64,000 nt of DNA from Hormiphora californensis (lineage: Eukaryota; Ctenophora; Tentaculata; Cydippida; Pleurobrachiidae). The notes beneath the pieces were generated by a model. That model ran no database searches, was not told where the DNA came from, and saw nothing but the letters and a program-made list of their open reading frames with translations. The DNA is taken from NCBI GenBank assembly GCA_020137815.1, contig CM035354.1, forward strand, positions 186,001 to 250,000, read 5' to 3'. Shown one piece after another: positions 48,484 to 60,283 of this stretch (position 1 is its first letter; every line of letters starts with the position of its first letter). Made by a program: the position numbers and the translations under genes.

Positions 48484-49946
48484 TAGCTTTCTCTCTCAAA
48501 TATGAAACAAAGTAGAATTCCCTATTGCTTTATAAAGCTGTCAATATATGAAACCACTCTAGCTCTCACAGGTATCTCAGCAGCTTCACTTTGAAGGGTT
48601 AGGTACTTATACTTTCATCACGTTTTTAATTGTTGACTCAACAACTCAACAATGTTGTGGGTTACTAAACAAGTTTTTAGAGCAACTCTGAGGAAGTCAT
48701 AGAAAGTGGATAACCAATCCTGGTTAGGAGAGTGGATATATTCGAGAGGGAGAGATGATGGGGAGATAGAGAGTGGTGAGTGCAGGTGGCATTCCCAACT
48801 AACTACAACCATGGGTAGAGCGTGGTGAGTGCGTGACCAATCACAACATATAATACTAGGTAACTAAATGTTACTTCCTCAGCTCACTAATAGGAATTAA
48901 ATATATTCGCTAAATACTTCCTCGATTTCTCAGACATATAATCATGCAACCAACAGATGCGCAGGTTTTTTAGTATCACTGCGCTGGCAAGCGCAGAGGT
49001 TGCCATCCCCCCAAAGTCCCACCAGAAACGCAGTTATACGTTTTATGGGTGTTTTGGCTGAAAACCCAAATTTCAGAAGGCTATTATAGTGTTCCTCAGG
49101 AACGTTCTACACGTTATCTCTAAGAAACAACTTAGTCAGGACACTCCAAATATTCAGGAAGGAATCATTGCCCAATATACCAAATGAAGATGATCAAAAA
49201 AATTTTTTGACAAAAAATATAACCTAAGCTGCAGACACCGCTAGAGAACCATAACCGGAGATGTGATTTGATTGAAAATATCCAGAGAAATGTATGAATG
49301 ATAAATCACGCACTATTTTCGTGTCGATACTCTCTCTTATTGTCACTATTTGAATTCACTGCAAGGTGGTATAATATGTGGTACCAGCTATAAGGAATTA
49401 CCAAAACCTATCCTATACGTGTAATTCTCACCTAGAATCTAGATAGGGCCGCCTGCTCCTGGGCAAAATATTATTAATTATAGTAAAGCACATGTATTAT
49501 GTACGTGTTTTCTAGGTGAATGATGCGACTCACCAACAGCTCTTTAATAGCCCTTACCGCTGGTCTTGATCACTACTGTTATAGTGTAACACGGATCTTA
49601 TTTGAAAGAAATAAGATTGAGAATGAGATCAGGGCCTGACGTATAATGTGATCCTTGCTGAGCGATTTTGGTATAGCAGCCCTCACGGCTCACCCTTGAT
49701 TGCAACATAAATGATAAACGAGGAAATATTATAAAAACTATATATTTGTCTTTCATGTTATACCAGGGGGGAGAATTTGTCAAAGTATTAAACGACACAG
49801 ACTGCTCGATTTCCTCAATTTGTCACAACGATCTCTCCTGTTTTTATTTCCTCGACTGAGGTCAAAATATATGTTACAACAAACCCGCCGCCCGCCAAGA
49901 CTGAGTGGTATATTATACCGAGGATCCTGGCCAGGCAGGTCCGAGC

Positions 49947-50021
49947 CTTGGTGACATAGACACCGTGCGCGACCAAGATTGAGCTCACACAGGTCGCGCC
50001 AGGTGTCTATATGTCACCAAG
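49947..50021. mobile_element. GTGACATAGACACC hairpin element, copy 3
   Basis: CTTGGTGACATAGACACC at the left, GGTGTCTATATGTCACCAAG at the right. CAGGCAGGTCCGAGCC and CAGGCAGGTCAGAGCC flank it, so the insertion lies in or made a short direct repeat. Confidence 0.7.
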
Positions 50022-50904
50022 TCAGGCAGGTCAGAGCCTGCAACTGACCCGTTCACATACTAAACAACATGATATATAGTAGTGACGACATGTGTCATTA
50101 TCAAGGAACTCTCTAAGGAAGCAGCAACAAAATAAAAACTCCTTGACAAGTCCTTGACAACAACAAGAAACTAAAATACTGGATTTCCTTTACCAACATT
50201 TTTTAGTTATCCCATTCAGGGTGGCTCGATTGAACGTGACCCAGTAAAAACATATCAAGAACCTTAACATGCACTAACACGGGATTAATGAAAGCTTGAA
50301 ATTTCTCGACTACTGCATAACCAGTAGGGTGTGCTATTTCAAATTTTTTTCGACTAGGCCATTCAGTATCTAGCTAATGTGAAACTATGGAAAATTCTCT
50401 ATCACATCAGCAAAACAGAATCGGGATAGTGTTTGTCAGTTACGTTGGCATCGCGATTTAAAAAGTGTAGTTTCTAACCGAAAAATGGTAAATACAGGAA
50501 ATATGTGTGGTTTTCACCAGTTTTTGACATGTTCTTGATATCACCTTTTTATGGTCAGGATTGTGTTCAGCACCTCGAAACTGGGGATGGAATGGTAGTG
50601 ATGTGGTGCTGAACTGAGCTTCGCTCTTCTTGGCGCCATATCACTGCAAGCCCGATCAGTCAACCTCCGCGTCGGTCCATCCTGGAAACGTACTCCGCGT
50701 GTATGGTCCGGTTTTTTGCTCGGGGTTGGGTGGTCTTTGGCCTTGTTATGGGTGGTCGTGCTCCTGGTTCCGGCCGAGATGGGCTCTCTGTCTTGGCGGG
50801 GACTGGGGTCCGGTCGTCTTGGGCGGGGTCGGGGTCTTCCCTGTCCGTCGGGTGGGGGATCGGGCTGTGTGCGTGTTGTGCGGCTAATGACTGCGGACGT
50901 GAGC

Positions 50905-53655
50905 TGCTATCTCCCATTAAGGGAGTAAATTAAACGCCAGAGAACTAGCCTCGCTCAATATTGGCACCGAGGGCCTCTGCCTTGTAGGCATGCCTGTTGA
51001 CCCGGCAGCTGTAGCCTTTAAGACAGCCCTTCAGTCCAACATACCATTGGTAGGACGGAGGTTACCTTCTCTCGCAAAAAATAGGGGTTATTCCCCTGGG
51101 GAACCTCTGCCCAAATTTTTGCCACATACTACCTTTGCAATATCTCGCAAATTAAAAATCAAATATTCCACTGCACGGACTACTATACTGCTGGAAAACC
51201 TACTACAGGCTACCCAAACTAAACCAAAGAAGTATTAGTTTTTTGATTCCGAAAATATGCCTAAATTCAAATTCCTCTCTCAGTCCTAGATGTCCTTGCA
51301 AACACAGCGAATAATATATATGTACTCCAATCTGCTTCAGATTGAGAGATAAGGATATGTGATCCGTAAAGCCTACTCACAGGAGGGCGCGAAGATACTT
51401 TTATAGAGCTAAATACATCACCCGAGTATCCGATAATGGATAAAGCAATGATCATCCTTATCGTAGTCCCGTAAATAGGAAGATGAACTAATCAAATAAC
51501 ACCACAAGCCACTACGCGATATCAACCACCGAGATTTGTAGTTTAAATTAAGGCCTAGCGGCCTCCTAATCGCATTAACAAATACACAAATAATGACAGG
51601 CTAGACAACCACTCGGCACATATCTCCCCCTATAGCAACCTACATGACTCTGTTTTCGTAAGCCCTGCAACAGTTGAGTACCACTTCTACTACTCCTCCT
51701 CGCACCAGTCCACATGGTACGCAAACCACTGTGTACCACCGCGAGTAACCCAGACACAATTGGCACTCCGGCCGGTGACCTAGTCACAATTGGAACACCG
51801 CCAGTGATCCAGTCGCAATTGGAACCCCGCCAGTGACCCAGTCGCAATTGGCACCCCCGCCAGTGACCCAGTCACAATTGGCACCCCTGTCACACATGAC
51901 ACATTACACAAACTGTACTGCTTCGGCAGTGCATATACCAAACCTAACCTCGCATGGCAAAATGTAGCCTAAACAATTGCAATCCCCCCGCCAAAATCTA
52001 TGATCTGAAGAGTATTCACGAATACGAGGGGGAAATACTTATGGTGTTAATATGATCGATAAGAGCCCGTGACCACCGGGCAGGTCGAGGTCAACAGGAC
52101 CACCTACGGCCAGACATCTCTGGAGACATTAGAAAACGCAAAGTGCCGCCTCTGGAAGCTGATACTTAGCAAATGCTTGCCAGTGTGAATCGATTTAAAG
52201 CTACCGCTATTGGAAAATAGTCGCCGGACTCCCAGGCCGTAGGCAGATCTGTCATACTAAGGGTACCGACCCAAAGCCTGAGATGTGTAAGATACGTTGT
52301 CAGCGACACCGTAGTCCGCTACAGTGAACCATCGTTACATCGTATCCGGCAACCCACCTACTTCTACAGTTGCTTGCAACAGTAGTAACCAGAGACCAGT
52401 CACTCGGACAGGTAAATTCCGCCACTGTCCTTGTAATAGACGGGCGTCTACTTCCTTCGTATGCAATACCTTTCTCGCGGTGCCAAACAGGGCAGGGGGG
52501 AACTCAGCGGGCAGCAAGGAGGGGGGAGTAATGTGCCACTCTGCGATGCAGCGTGTGTGTGTGTGTGTGTGTTTTGCACCGCCCGTCATTCCTCCCACTT
52601 TACTGCCCCACAATGGTCGGCAGACAACCTATATTAATATCACTCTTCGCCACCGTCCCCCACACGTAGGGATAATGTTGATGTTGTTCCGGTTTGGGTC
52701 CTGGTATTTTGTCGAGCAAGCTCAACATTTCCCTCGAACCTTCGCCGGCATCACAAGAAGAGTATTTGATACAGTGAATCTAATATTAGACTGACATACC
52801 TATATTGTCAGGACAATGGATGGAATTTACCTGTCTCACAGACTGGTCTTTGGTTACTACTGCTCCAGGGAGCTGTAGAGGTAGGTGGGTTGCCGGATAT
52901 GACAATACCGTGGGTTCACCATCTAATCGGTGACGGCTGAAATATCTTATCACACCTCAGGTCTTTGGTCAAAACCGCTAGCAGTACTTATCAGCATGCA
53001 ACCTGGGGGTCCGGACAGCTAATTTCTTAGCAAGCACAGATAAGCATGAAAAACGCTTATGTAAACTTCTGGTGAGCATTTGGCAAATTATCAGCTCCCA
53101 GGGGTTGCACTATTGCGGGGTAATTACTTGCCATACGGCGGAGGTGGCCCTTTGTTATGGCCCAGACCTGCCCTACCTTAATCGTGGGTCCCTTATGATG
53201 TGGTTTTGTTGGAATTCCCCGGCCGTAGCGATTCTTGCCCTGTGGTTTGCTACTTCTTTCAGGTCGGGATGGTTGGGGATGGTTTAATCGAATAGGTTAC
53301 TTTTGGCTATTAGTTTGGAGAATTTTACCAAATCAAGTGTGTTGCTTGATCTGTTTGTTAGTGAGGAGGATTGTTCTAGATATATTGCAAAGGTAGTATG
53401 TGGCAAAAATTTGGGCAGAGGTTCCCCAGGGGAATAACCCCTATTTTTGCGAGAGAAGGTAACCTCCGTCCGACCAATATGGGATGTTGGACAGGAGGGC
53501 TGTTTTAAAGGCTACAGCTGCCGGGTGATTACAAATCATGGGTTGCCATAATTGAGGGAGGCTAGTTCTCTGGCGTAGAATTTACCCCCATAATTAAATG
53601 GGAGACAGCCGAAGGGTCATCAGGCATGCCTAGTAGGCAGAGGCCCTCGGTGATT
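50905..53655. mobile_element. Large rearranged inverted-repeat element
   Basis: Sequence at about 50908-51143 recurs inverted at about 53390-53655 with over 80% identity by eye. Shared blocks include GCCAGAGAACTAGCCT, GGTTACCTTCTCTCGCAAAA and CCCCTGGGGAACCTCTGCCC. The right copy has its blocks in a different order and carries extra GATTACAAATCATGGGTTGC. A second inverted pair (about 52340-52410 and 52838-52905) lies inside, and a weaker third relative is at 53850-53920. No transposase is seen. Confidence 0.55.
51744..51890. repeat. Minisatellite, about five units of 30 bp
   Basis: Repeats of GTGACCCAGTCACAATTGGCACCCCGCCA with substitutions. No known function. Confidence 0.8.
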
Positions 53656-54014
53656 ACAAATCATGGGTTGCCATGTGTAACAAGGTTACTGGCTGGGGTG
53701 AGATTATCAGTTCAACCGGGATCCCCACTAAGACTCAGCCCGACGACCGACCGACAAACGATCGATCAACGACTGATATCAATCGTCAACCAACCGCTCA
53801 TCAATCGACCGCCGAACCAAATCCCAGCAGGGACCAGCCGCACTGCAAGAGCTCGGTGCCATAGTTGAGTTCGGCAAGGTCTCTGGCAAAGTTTACTCCC
53901 CAAGATTGGGGAGAGAGCCGGTGTGATTTGACCGTAATCACTGGACCATCAGCCAACCAGGTCCACGGCAACGGGACTGAGCTCGAAGAACTCAGCTGGC
54001 ACGAAGAACCTGAG

Positions 54015-54324
54015 TTCCCCCCGCTGAGCGATGCAGCGTGTCACATAAGTATACCGCGTTAGTTAGGGAGATGTGAAAAACTCCCTATAGCGCAGTTCTC
54101 TTCTGACTTCTAGAGTTCTGTTCTAACCTCAACAACTGACAGTTCTCCTCTATCTCTGCTCATATTATTATACAGTAGCTTACAAGTGTTAAGTGTGATT
54201 TGAGAGTTCATGTGAGATAGACTTTTTACTTTGACCCAAAACAAAACCCCGTGCTTGAGTTACTGTGTACTTTGTCTCATGAACCATGTCTGACCACGTA
54301 CCGCCCCCCAATCCAACCCCTACA
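54015..54324 (+). repeat. 5' LTR
   Basis: Matches the right LTR from GCGATGCAGCGTGTCACATA to CCAACCCCTACA with few differences. The first 13 or so bases differ (no TG start), so the left edge is uncertain. Confidence 0.8.
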
Positions 54325-54326
54325 AA

Positions 54327-54344
54327 TGGTGGCATCGGTGGGAT
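54327..54344 (+). other. Primer-binding site resembling tRNA-Leu
   Basis: TGGTGGCATCGGTGGGAT, two bases after the 5' LTR. Its complement ends GCCACCA and matches the 3' end of animal tRNA-Leu (AAG/TAG type) at 17 of 18 positions from memory. A tRNA search against the same genome would settle it. Confidence 0.6.
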
Positions 54345-54350
54345 GATTGA

Positions 54351-55292
54351 TCAAAGCACTATAATACGGTCGAGATCGGAGAATCGAGATCTGAAACCGT
54401 GCCAGCTCCTAAGGATGCTGAGTCTGATAATGAGTTGTTGAATGAACTTCTAGCCGATCTTCCAGAAGAGAGAAAGGCCGCAATAATTGCCCTCATTGGA
54501 AATGGAATCCAGAACAGAGGTTCCCTAGTGAACTTTGAAACTGACCACGAACCTATTCCCCAAGTTGAAGATGATATGCTCCTAGCTAGAAGTGTTAGAA
54601 GACTTTCTCGATTTGATCCAAACTCCGTTACTATACGAAGGTTTATAATCATGTATGAAACATACTCTGCTGCTATGGGTCTGTCTGAAAAACAAAAGAT
54701 TGACTTGTTTGTTACTTACCTCGATGGAAAATTACAGGAAAAACTCCTGACCGCTACGTCATTGAATTCTGACAGCTGGGAAGACTACAAGAACTCCCTA
54801 ATTAAGTTCCTTGAGGACCACTCTCGTCGTAATGCAGTCACCGCCAGAATCCAGATTAAACGTGCTAAGCAGAAGGTGACAGAGACGGTATTCGAGTTCG
54901 CAGACCGACTACAGGAGCTCTCTATGATAGGCTACCCTGCTTCAAGTGAGTTGAATAACCTTGCGATCAAAGAAAAGGTTTTAAAAGATGCACTAGCATC
55001 AGGTGTTAGAGATGATGATATTGGAATTGAATTGATGGTGATGATTGAGACCTCTACGTATGACCAGCTTCTCCAGGAAGCCCTGAAATTAGAATTATCT
55101 ATATCTACCAGATCTGGATTTCATACAATTGGAGCTGCAGCAGTAATAACTGTAGGATACTCTGGTGACACAGACTACAGTCCTATTCCAGAAATAGAAA
55201 ACTACCCTGGATCTGGAGTTTCTCAGAACCCTGGAGATCCTACGTCAGACTCTGATGACGAATATATTCGAGAAATAATTGATATGGATTAG
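54351..55292 (+). CDS. Gag-like capsid protein of the LTR element
   Basis: An open frame to TAG at 55290-55292 with no ATG near its start: the frame opens after TGA at 54348. The segment DSWEDYKNSLIKFLEDHSRR, then RAKQKVTETVFEFADRLQEL follows the retrotransposon gag (capsid C-domain) pattern. The acidic C-terminus (TSDSDDEYIREIIDMD) has no CCHC zinc knuckle. An ATG in the LTR (54286) opens a frame that crosses the primer-binding site but is out of phase with this one by one deletion (or two insertions). The present copy is probably defective, or uses a non-AUG start. Confidence 0.7.
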   Translation, partial: SKHYNTVEIGESRSETVPAPKDAESDNELLNELLADLPEERKAAIIALIGNGIQNRGSLVNFETDHEPIPQVEDDMLLARSVRRLSRFDPNSVTIRRFIIMYETYSAAMGLSEKQKIDLFVTYLDGKLQEKLLTATSLNSDSWEDYKNSLIKFLEDHSRRNAVTARIQIKRAKQKVTETVFEFADRLQELSMIGYPASSELNNLAIKEKVLKDALASGVRDDDIGIELMVMIETSTYDQLLQEALKLELSISTRSGFHTIGAAAVITVGYSGDTDYSPIPEIENYPGSGVSQNPGDPTSDSDDEYIREIIDMD

Positions 55293-57468
55293 TATGATAC
55301 CATACCAACATGTCAACATGACACTATCGATGAAGTATGTAGTTTTGATGAATGATGACGTGATACACGTCTCTATCACTATCTGTACGTGTCTTTGAAC
55401 TTGTGTGTACAATGCAAAAGTTGCAGCTGTACCTACTGTGTAAATCTTGCCGAACCGTCAAATATAACTTATCTTGTACTCTCAAGTGACAAGTGAATGT
55501 GAACTTGTCAACAGAGTGTTACCTAGACAGTTGCCGAACCGGATCTCTGAACAGTAAAACTGTTTATAACTGTCCTTTTCCCTTGATCCATGGGACCTCT
55601 CGAAGTGATGCAGTGACGAGTGATAGTGCTAATCTATGATCTTGTGTCACTGGTGTTTGTTCCCTTCCTAAAATGTAAAGAATTTACACTTATAACGGCA
55701 CCTAGCTACCGAACCGGTATCGGATAATGTATAAGACTTGTAGGCAGGTATGGATGACTTGTGTTGTAATCGTTTATATCAAGTGGAAATGATTGGATCC
55801 TCAATCTATTTCTCAAGATAGAACCAAAAGTTCCCATTACTTATTGGTGAGTGTCTCACTCCCCTGTAAACATGTTTGTAAATGGCAGGGTTTACCAAGA
55901 TTGTGACTACACATTTGCTTGGTAAAGTGATGAGAAGTATACTTCTTGTGATGTTGCTGTTATCCGATTGTAGATATGCAGTAACACTGCAGGGTTTGTT
56001 GTGCTCTGTTAGTAGCTATAGAGCCACTGTCTATTTGAATCACTGTAGACCATGAAAATATTTGTTTGAGCAACCTGCTCAATTCTTGGCAATACTAGAT
56101 GCTGTTGTGGCTTTGTGACCTATGTTGTGGAACGGAGTCCCTCGAACTCTTAGTTTGTGCATCTATGGACTTTATTCAGCTGCAAAGCATTTACTTTAGA
56201 TGGGAAAATACGGCTGTAATTAAATACAGTTGTGTTTAGCTGCTACCCGCGTAGTATGCAGTTTTGCGGTGAATCTAGATGTATGACATCTTTTAGTTGT
56301 GTCCTACTGCTAAGAGAGCGGTATATATTAATATCTAGACACATTTGACTCAGAGAACCTCTGAGATGTGATTTGGGGGCCCCAGATCATTCCTTTGGAT
56401 CGTAGCTGTGCTGGAATTGCTACTGAATTTTTAGGATACCATCCTACTTGGACCACCTGAAATTTGGTGATGACGGCGGGATATGGCTAGACCAGCCATG
56501 TTTATCCCAGAATATTCGATACGATGAGTTGACAGATACTGTCAATAACATTGGTACTAAGTATGAACTTCTACGACACCTCGTGCTTGTTTCTGACGCC
56601 AGTCGAAACACGTGATAACGACTTTCTCAGAAAGTCTTTCTGCTTTCAACTCAGTTGAATGTTCTCAACACCTGATGGAAAATCTGTCGGTGTCAGAGAT
56701 GAGAAACTCTCTCAAAAAGTGTTGAAATGGATAAGTTCCTGTGAGGTGCAATGGACGGACAATAAAGAAGATATAAGAAGAGGAAACATTCCTGCGAGAT
56801 AAAATGACCGTGAAACACGATGACAACCCCGTTTTTGAAAAAATGGGTGGGACAGCTTCGAACAAGCTGCAAGGAACTTGCTGACACGTGAATCTAAATG
56901 AAGTTTTAGAAACGATGTAAACGAGTCACTGGCTGCTGAGGGACAGGCTAATAACTTTCTGAGGAGGGGAAGATGTGTAATGTCAACAAAATATGTATGA
57001 AATGGGTCAACGAAAAAAATGAATGAAACGAATTATGAAACGAATGAAACGAATTATGAATTATGAATGATATGAATGGATGATAATAAAGCTTAGGTAC
57101 GTACGAGCTGGTGTAGCTAATGTAGTGCACCAGTAGGGCGAGTCAGATGTGATTCCTTGGTGGTGTTGATCTTCTGGTGGCTGCTGAGACCCGCTACTCT
57201 AGGTGGTCACTGTGGATCATAAGCGGGCACTTCTTTGGACATCCAGATGACTTATCCCTTTGGATGAATGATGATGATAATAGCAAGATACAAGATCCCT
57301 CTCCTGATTAAGTACCCTTACGCTCCTGTCTCTCCAATGTTGAATGAACTGTAGCTGTAAAGTGATGTGTACTGACTACTGATTGTAGAAGGACTTTATG
57401 AATGATATTTATTAGACAATATTATTAGAGACAATGCAAGTTCCTGCCCCATGATTTACTTCTCTTGC

Positions 57469-57480
57469 AAGGAGGGGAAG
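57469..57480 (+). other. Polypurine tract
   Basis: AAGGAGGGGAAG immediately before the 3' LTR, the expected plus-strand primer. A similar AAGGAGGGGGGAG followed by TGTGCCACTCTGCGATGCAG at about 52518-52556 is a stray fragment of a related element. Confidence 0.7.
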
Positions 57481-57789
57481 TGTGTGCCACTCTGCGATGC
57501 AGCGTGTCACATAAGTATACCGCGTTAGTTAGGGAGATGTGAAAAACTCCCTATAGCGCAGTTCTCTTCTGACTTCTAGAGTTCTGTTCTAACCTCAACA
57601 ACTGACAGTTCTCCTCTATCTCTGCTCATATTACTATACAGTAGCTTACAAGTGTTAAGTGTGATTTGAGAGTTCATGTGAGATAGACTTTTTACTTTGA
57701 CCCAAAACAAAACCCCGTGCTTGAGTTACTGTGTACTTTGTCTCATGAACCATGTCTGACCACGTACCGCCCCCCAATCCAACCCCTAC
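57481..57789 (+). repeat. 3' LTR
   Basis: 309 bp, starting TGTGTGCCAC after the purine tract and ending CCCCTACA. It is the better-bounded copy. Confidence 0.85.
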
Positions 57790-58610
57790 AGTAAGATCCC
57801 CTATCCCCTCTGCGCGGCCTGCTGGACGAACCCAGGCTCGACCTGGAGAACACCGACACGTGACCTTTTTGTGTGGGGACATGTGGCGAGAGGTGAATTC
57901 CTAGGGGCAGGCTGTCTCGTCTTACATGACAGCTAAGTGGGTCGGAATGTTGGGAGGTACTAAACACACACACACACACACACCTCGAAACTGACAGGAA
58001 TTGATATGCATCATTAAATGATGCTAAAGTTCATTTTTGACCTAAAAATGTTCATTTTTGACAAAAAATGTTCATTTTGGACATGTTCTTCAATTTTGAG
58101 AGCTTTTTCGTGAACGGGATCGTGTTCCGCAGGCCAAAATTAGTCGATTACAACCGAAATTTGCTTTCCACCAAGAAAAAACTAAAAAAAATTAAAATTC
58201 GTCCCCACGATTCTGCAAGTTGGTAAAATTAGCAAGAAAAAAAGGGAGAAAAATTTTTATTTTTGTTCATAAAGTGGATATCTGAAGGCTCAAACTGAAA
58301 GTAACAGTGGTATAAGTTGTCACGAGACGATTGATATGTGTGTTTTGTTCGAAATAACGCCCTAAAACAGACTTTTTGAAATGAATATGCCCATATATGG
58401 GCATAGCTCGTGCCAACGTAATTGGGCCATGGTGGAGCCAAAACTTTGTGATAAAATGTTTTAGAATGATCGTAGGAGCTCATTTAACCCGATACCAAGT
58501 GAAATTTTGAATTAAATTAGGCATTGGAAAAAATAGCACACCCATCAGCCATCATAACTACCCATAATAACTACCCATCATGTTCCCTAAACTAGTCGAG
58601 ATATCAAGCG

Positions 58611-58615
<5 letters not shown>

Positions 58616-58686
<71 letters not shown>

Positions 58687-58750
58687 CCCTCCCTTTCTCT
58701 CTCTCTCTCTCTCTCTCCCTCCCTTTCTCTCTCTCTCTCTCCCTCCCTTT
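58616..58750. repeat. (CT)n microsatellite
   Basis: CT array with repeated CCCTCCCTTT interruptions. Confidence 0.95.
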
Positions 58751-59547
58751 CTCGATCTCCCTTTCTAGTTTCTGGTAGGAGACAATTCTAAGAAATTCAT
58801 TTCTTCTAGAACTGGTTGAACGATTAATTTAACAATTCTTGCAAAATTGTTATAATATTAATCGGTCAAGCATTATAACCAGTTCTTTCACAATGACAGA
58901 TTAGAAAATCTAATGAGGATTCTTAGAAAGCCACCCGCAGAGTGAAAAAATAGACATTGCAATTGAACGGGGTGAAGAACTGAAAGAGATAGAACAGGCC
59001 GGCAACACAGAGCTTGTTGAACTGCTGAAGTTTCTGTCAGTAGTCAGGCTGTCTCGTTTATTACAAAAAACCAATTTCCATGTTGGCAACCCTCTTCCCG
59101 ACAGGTGAAGGGTATACCGCGTAGGAATTGGGAAGCAATATCCACAAGCAACAGTAACTAAAGCATGGCAAACTATAATAACATGGCAAATGAAAAATCC
59201 GGAGACCAAAACGCACCTGACAAGTTCAACGACTCGGACTACCCGACTACAGGATTTCCCATGCTTTACTGCTCAGTCTGTCGTTCGGGCTTGCGTAAGC
59301 TCACACCGGGCCGAAAACCCGGTGTGAAAGCCGACAATCGAGTCTCGACAGACTGGGAACATGTAAAAATAGGACACACACTCGCAGTGTAGCAAAAAAA
59401 ATGTTACACACACACACACAAAATTTCGCGCCTAAATTTTTGGCACGCGCAAATCCATGGCGCGCGCGTCCAAGATTTACGTCCGCGCGCGCGACGTCGA
59501 GTAAAAAAATCTGCAAGTTAAAAATGGGCGCGATTATATTTAATCTG

Positions 59548-60160
59548 GGTGCCTTGCAGCGTGTTTACAGGTGCGCGCTGCCAAAAAAGTACACCTAAAA
59601 CCACTTAGACCGACTTTTTTCAAACGGCTATAGCCGCGGAACCACATGGCCGATTTGAGTAAACTAAACGGTATCTGATAGAGAATCGATAGCCCTAACC
59701 GATAACCCCAAACGAAACCCTAACCCGACCCTAACAACAGCCCTAACCCGTCTCGACCGCCAAAATCGATGAATTGTTAGCAATGGAAGGCACCCAGATT
59801 TTAACGTTTTCCGTTAAAAATTTCTAACGCCCGCCCTTTTTTCCAAAAATCGGCCAGCGTTAAAATCTGGGTGTTTGCCCTGTTTGGAGTGTCAGCACTC
59901 ACGGTTTTTAGAGTTAGGGCTATAACAGTTGAAAAGTGCTGCCTTGTCCTGCGCTGCCAGCAGCGTTTGCCAAGGGCTACAGTAGGGTTAGGGTTAGCCG
60001 TCGCCCGTCAGGGCTGGGGGTTGGATTGGGGTTAGGGCTTGGCATTTCCTATTGGATAACCTTTGGATTAGCCAAAACGGTTTAGTGGTTTGGCGGTTAG
60101 AGCCGTTTTAGTGCAGGGTACTTTTTGGCAGCGTGCACCTGTAAACAGATCATAACGGCG
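59548..60160. mobile_element. DNA element with inverted ends and internal TTAGGG-like motifs
   Basis: GTTTACAGGTGCGCGCTGCC (left, about 59567) and GGCAGCGTGCACCTGTAAAC (right, about 60129) form inverted ends. Inside, CCCTAACCCGACCCTAAC is on the left side and GGGTTAGGGTTAG on the right. A nested inverted pair CACCCAGATTTTAACG / CGTTAAAATCTGGGTG lies at about 59788 and 59857. Confidence 0.5.
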
Positions 60161-60283
60161 CCCGTGTGAACTTCTGCACTTCACACTGTGAAGTGCAGAA
60201 ATTGATGAGCGACTCAAATCAAAATGTGAATTTATCAGTCCAATTTCTTTCTGATGAATTCTAAAATTCATGTTTCATAGCAG

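Larger units (their letters stand above)
48135..50904. other. Gene-poor stretch
   Basis: Contains a CT array (48338-48483), the hairpin element at 49947-50021 and a GC-rich patch (50640-50890) open in several frames on both strands. The patch has no recognised motif, so I do not call it a gene. Confidence 0.45.
54015..57789 (+). mobile_element. Gag-only LTR retrotransposon (TR-GAG-like), 3.8 kb
   Basis: Near-identical direct repeats of about 300 bp lie at 54028-54324 and 57494-57789 and end CCCCTACA. After the left repeat a primer-binding site starts at 54327. A gag-like frame occupies the first third. A purine tract AAGGAGGGGAAG (57469-57480) stands right before the right repeat, which starts TGTGTGCC. 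About 2.2 kb between gag and the purine tract has no protease, RT, RNase H or integrase motif. The element must rely on enzymes from elsewhere. High LTR similarity suggests recent insertion. Confidence 0.85.
57790..60283. other. Gene-poor stretch before the GSAP-like gene
   Basis: Contains a CT array (58616-58750), three copies of TGTTCATTTTTGAC-like text near 58030-58085, an element with telomere-like motifs (59548-60160) and short frames without motifs. An exon-like helical frame at about 58925-59105 has no recognised family. Confidence 0.45.

Noticed and set aside
50630-50933. GC-rich patch with open frames on both strands
   Set aside because: Several overlapping frames are open because of GC content. 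No motif, start context or splice pattern selects one.
58925-59105. Helical exon-like frame (KIDIAIERGEELKEIEQAG) after an AG
   Set aside because: No partner exon in phase and no family similarity. It could be a repeat-derived frame.
59165-59392. 75-codon frame MANYNNMANEKSGDQN
   Set aside because: Short, with no motif beyond one CxxC, and next to transposon-derived sequence.
59700-60010. Interstitial telomere
   Set aside because: The motifs are few, imperfect and mirror-arranged within an inverted-end element.
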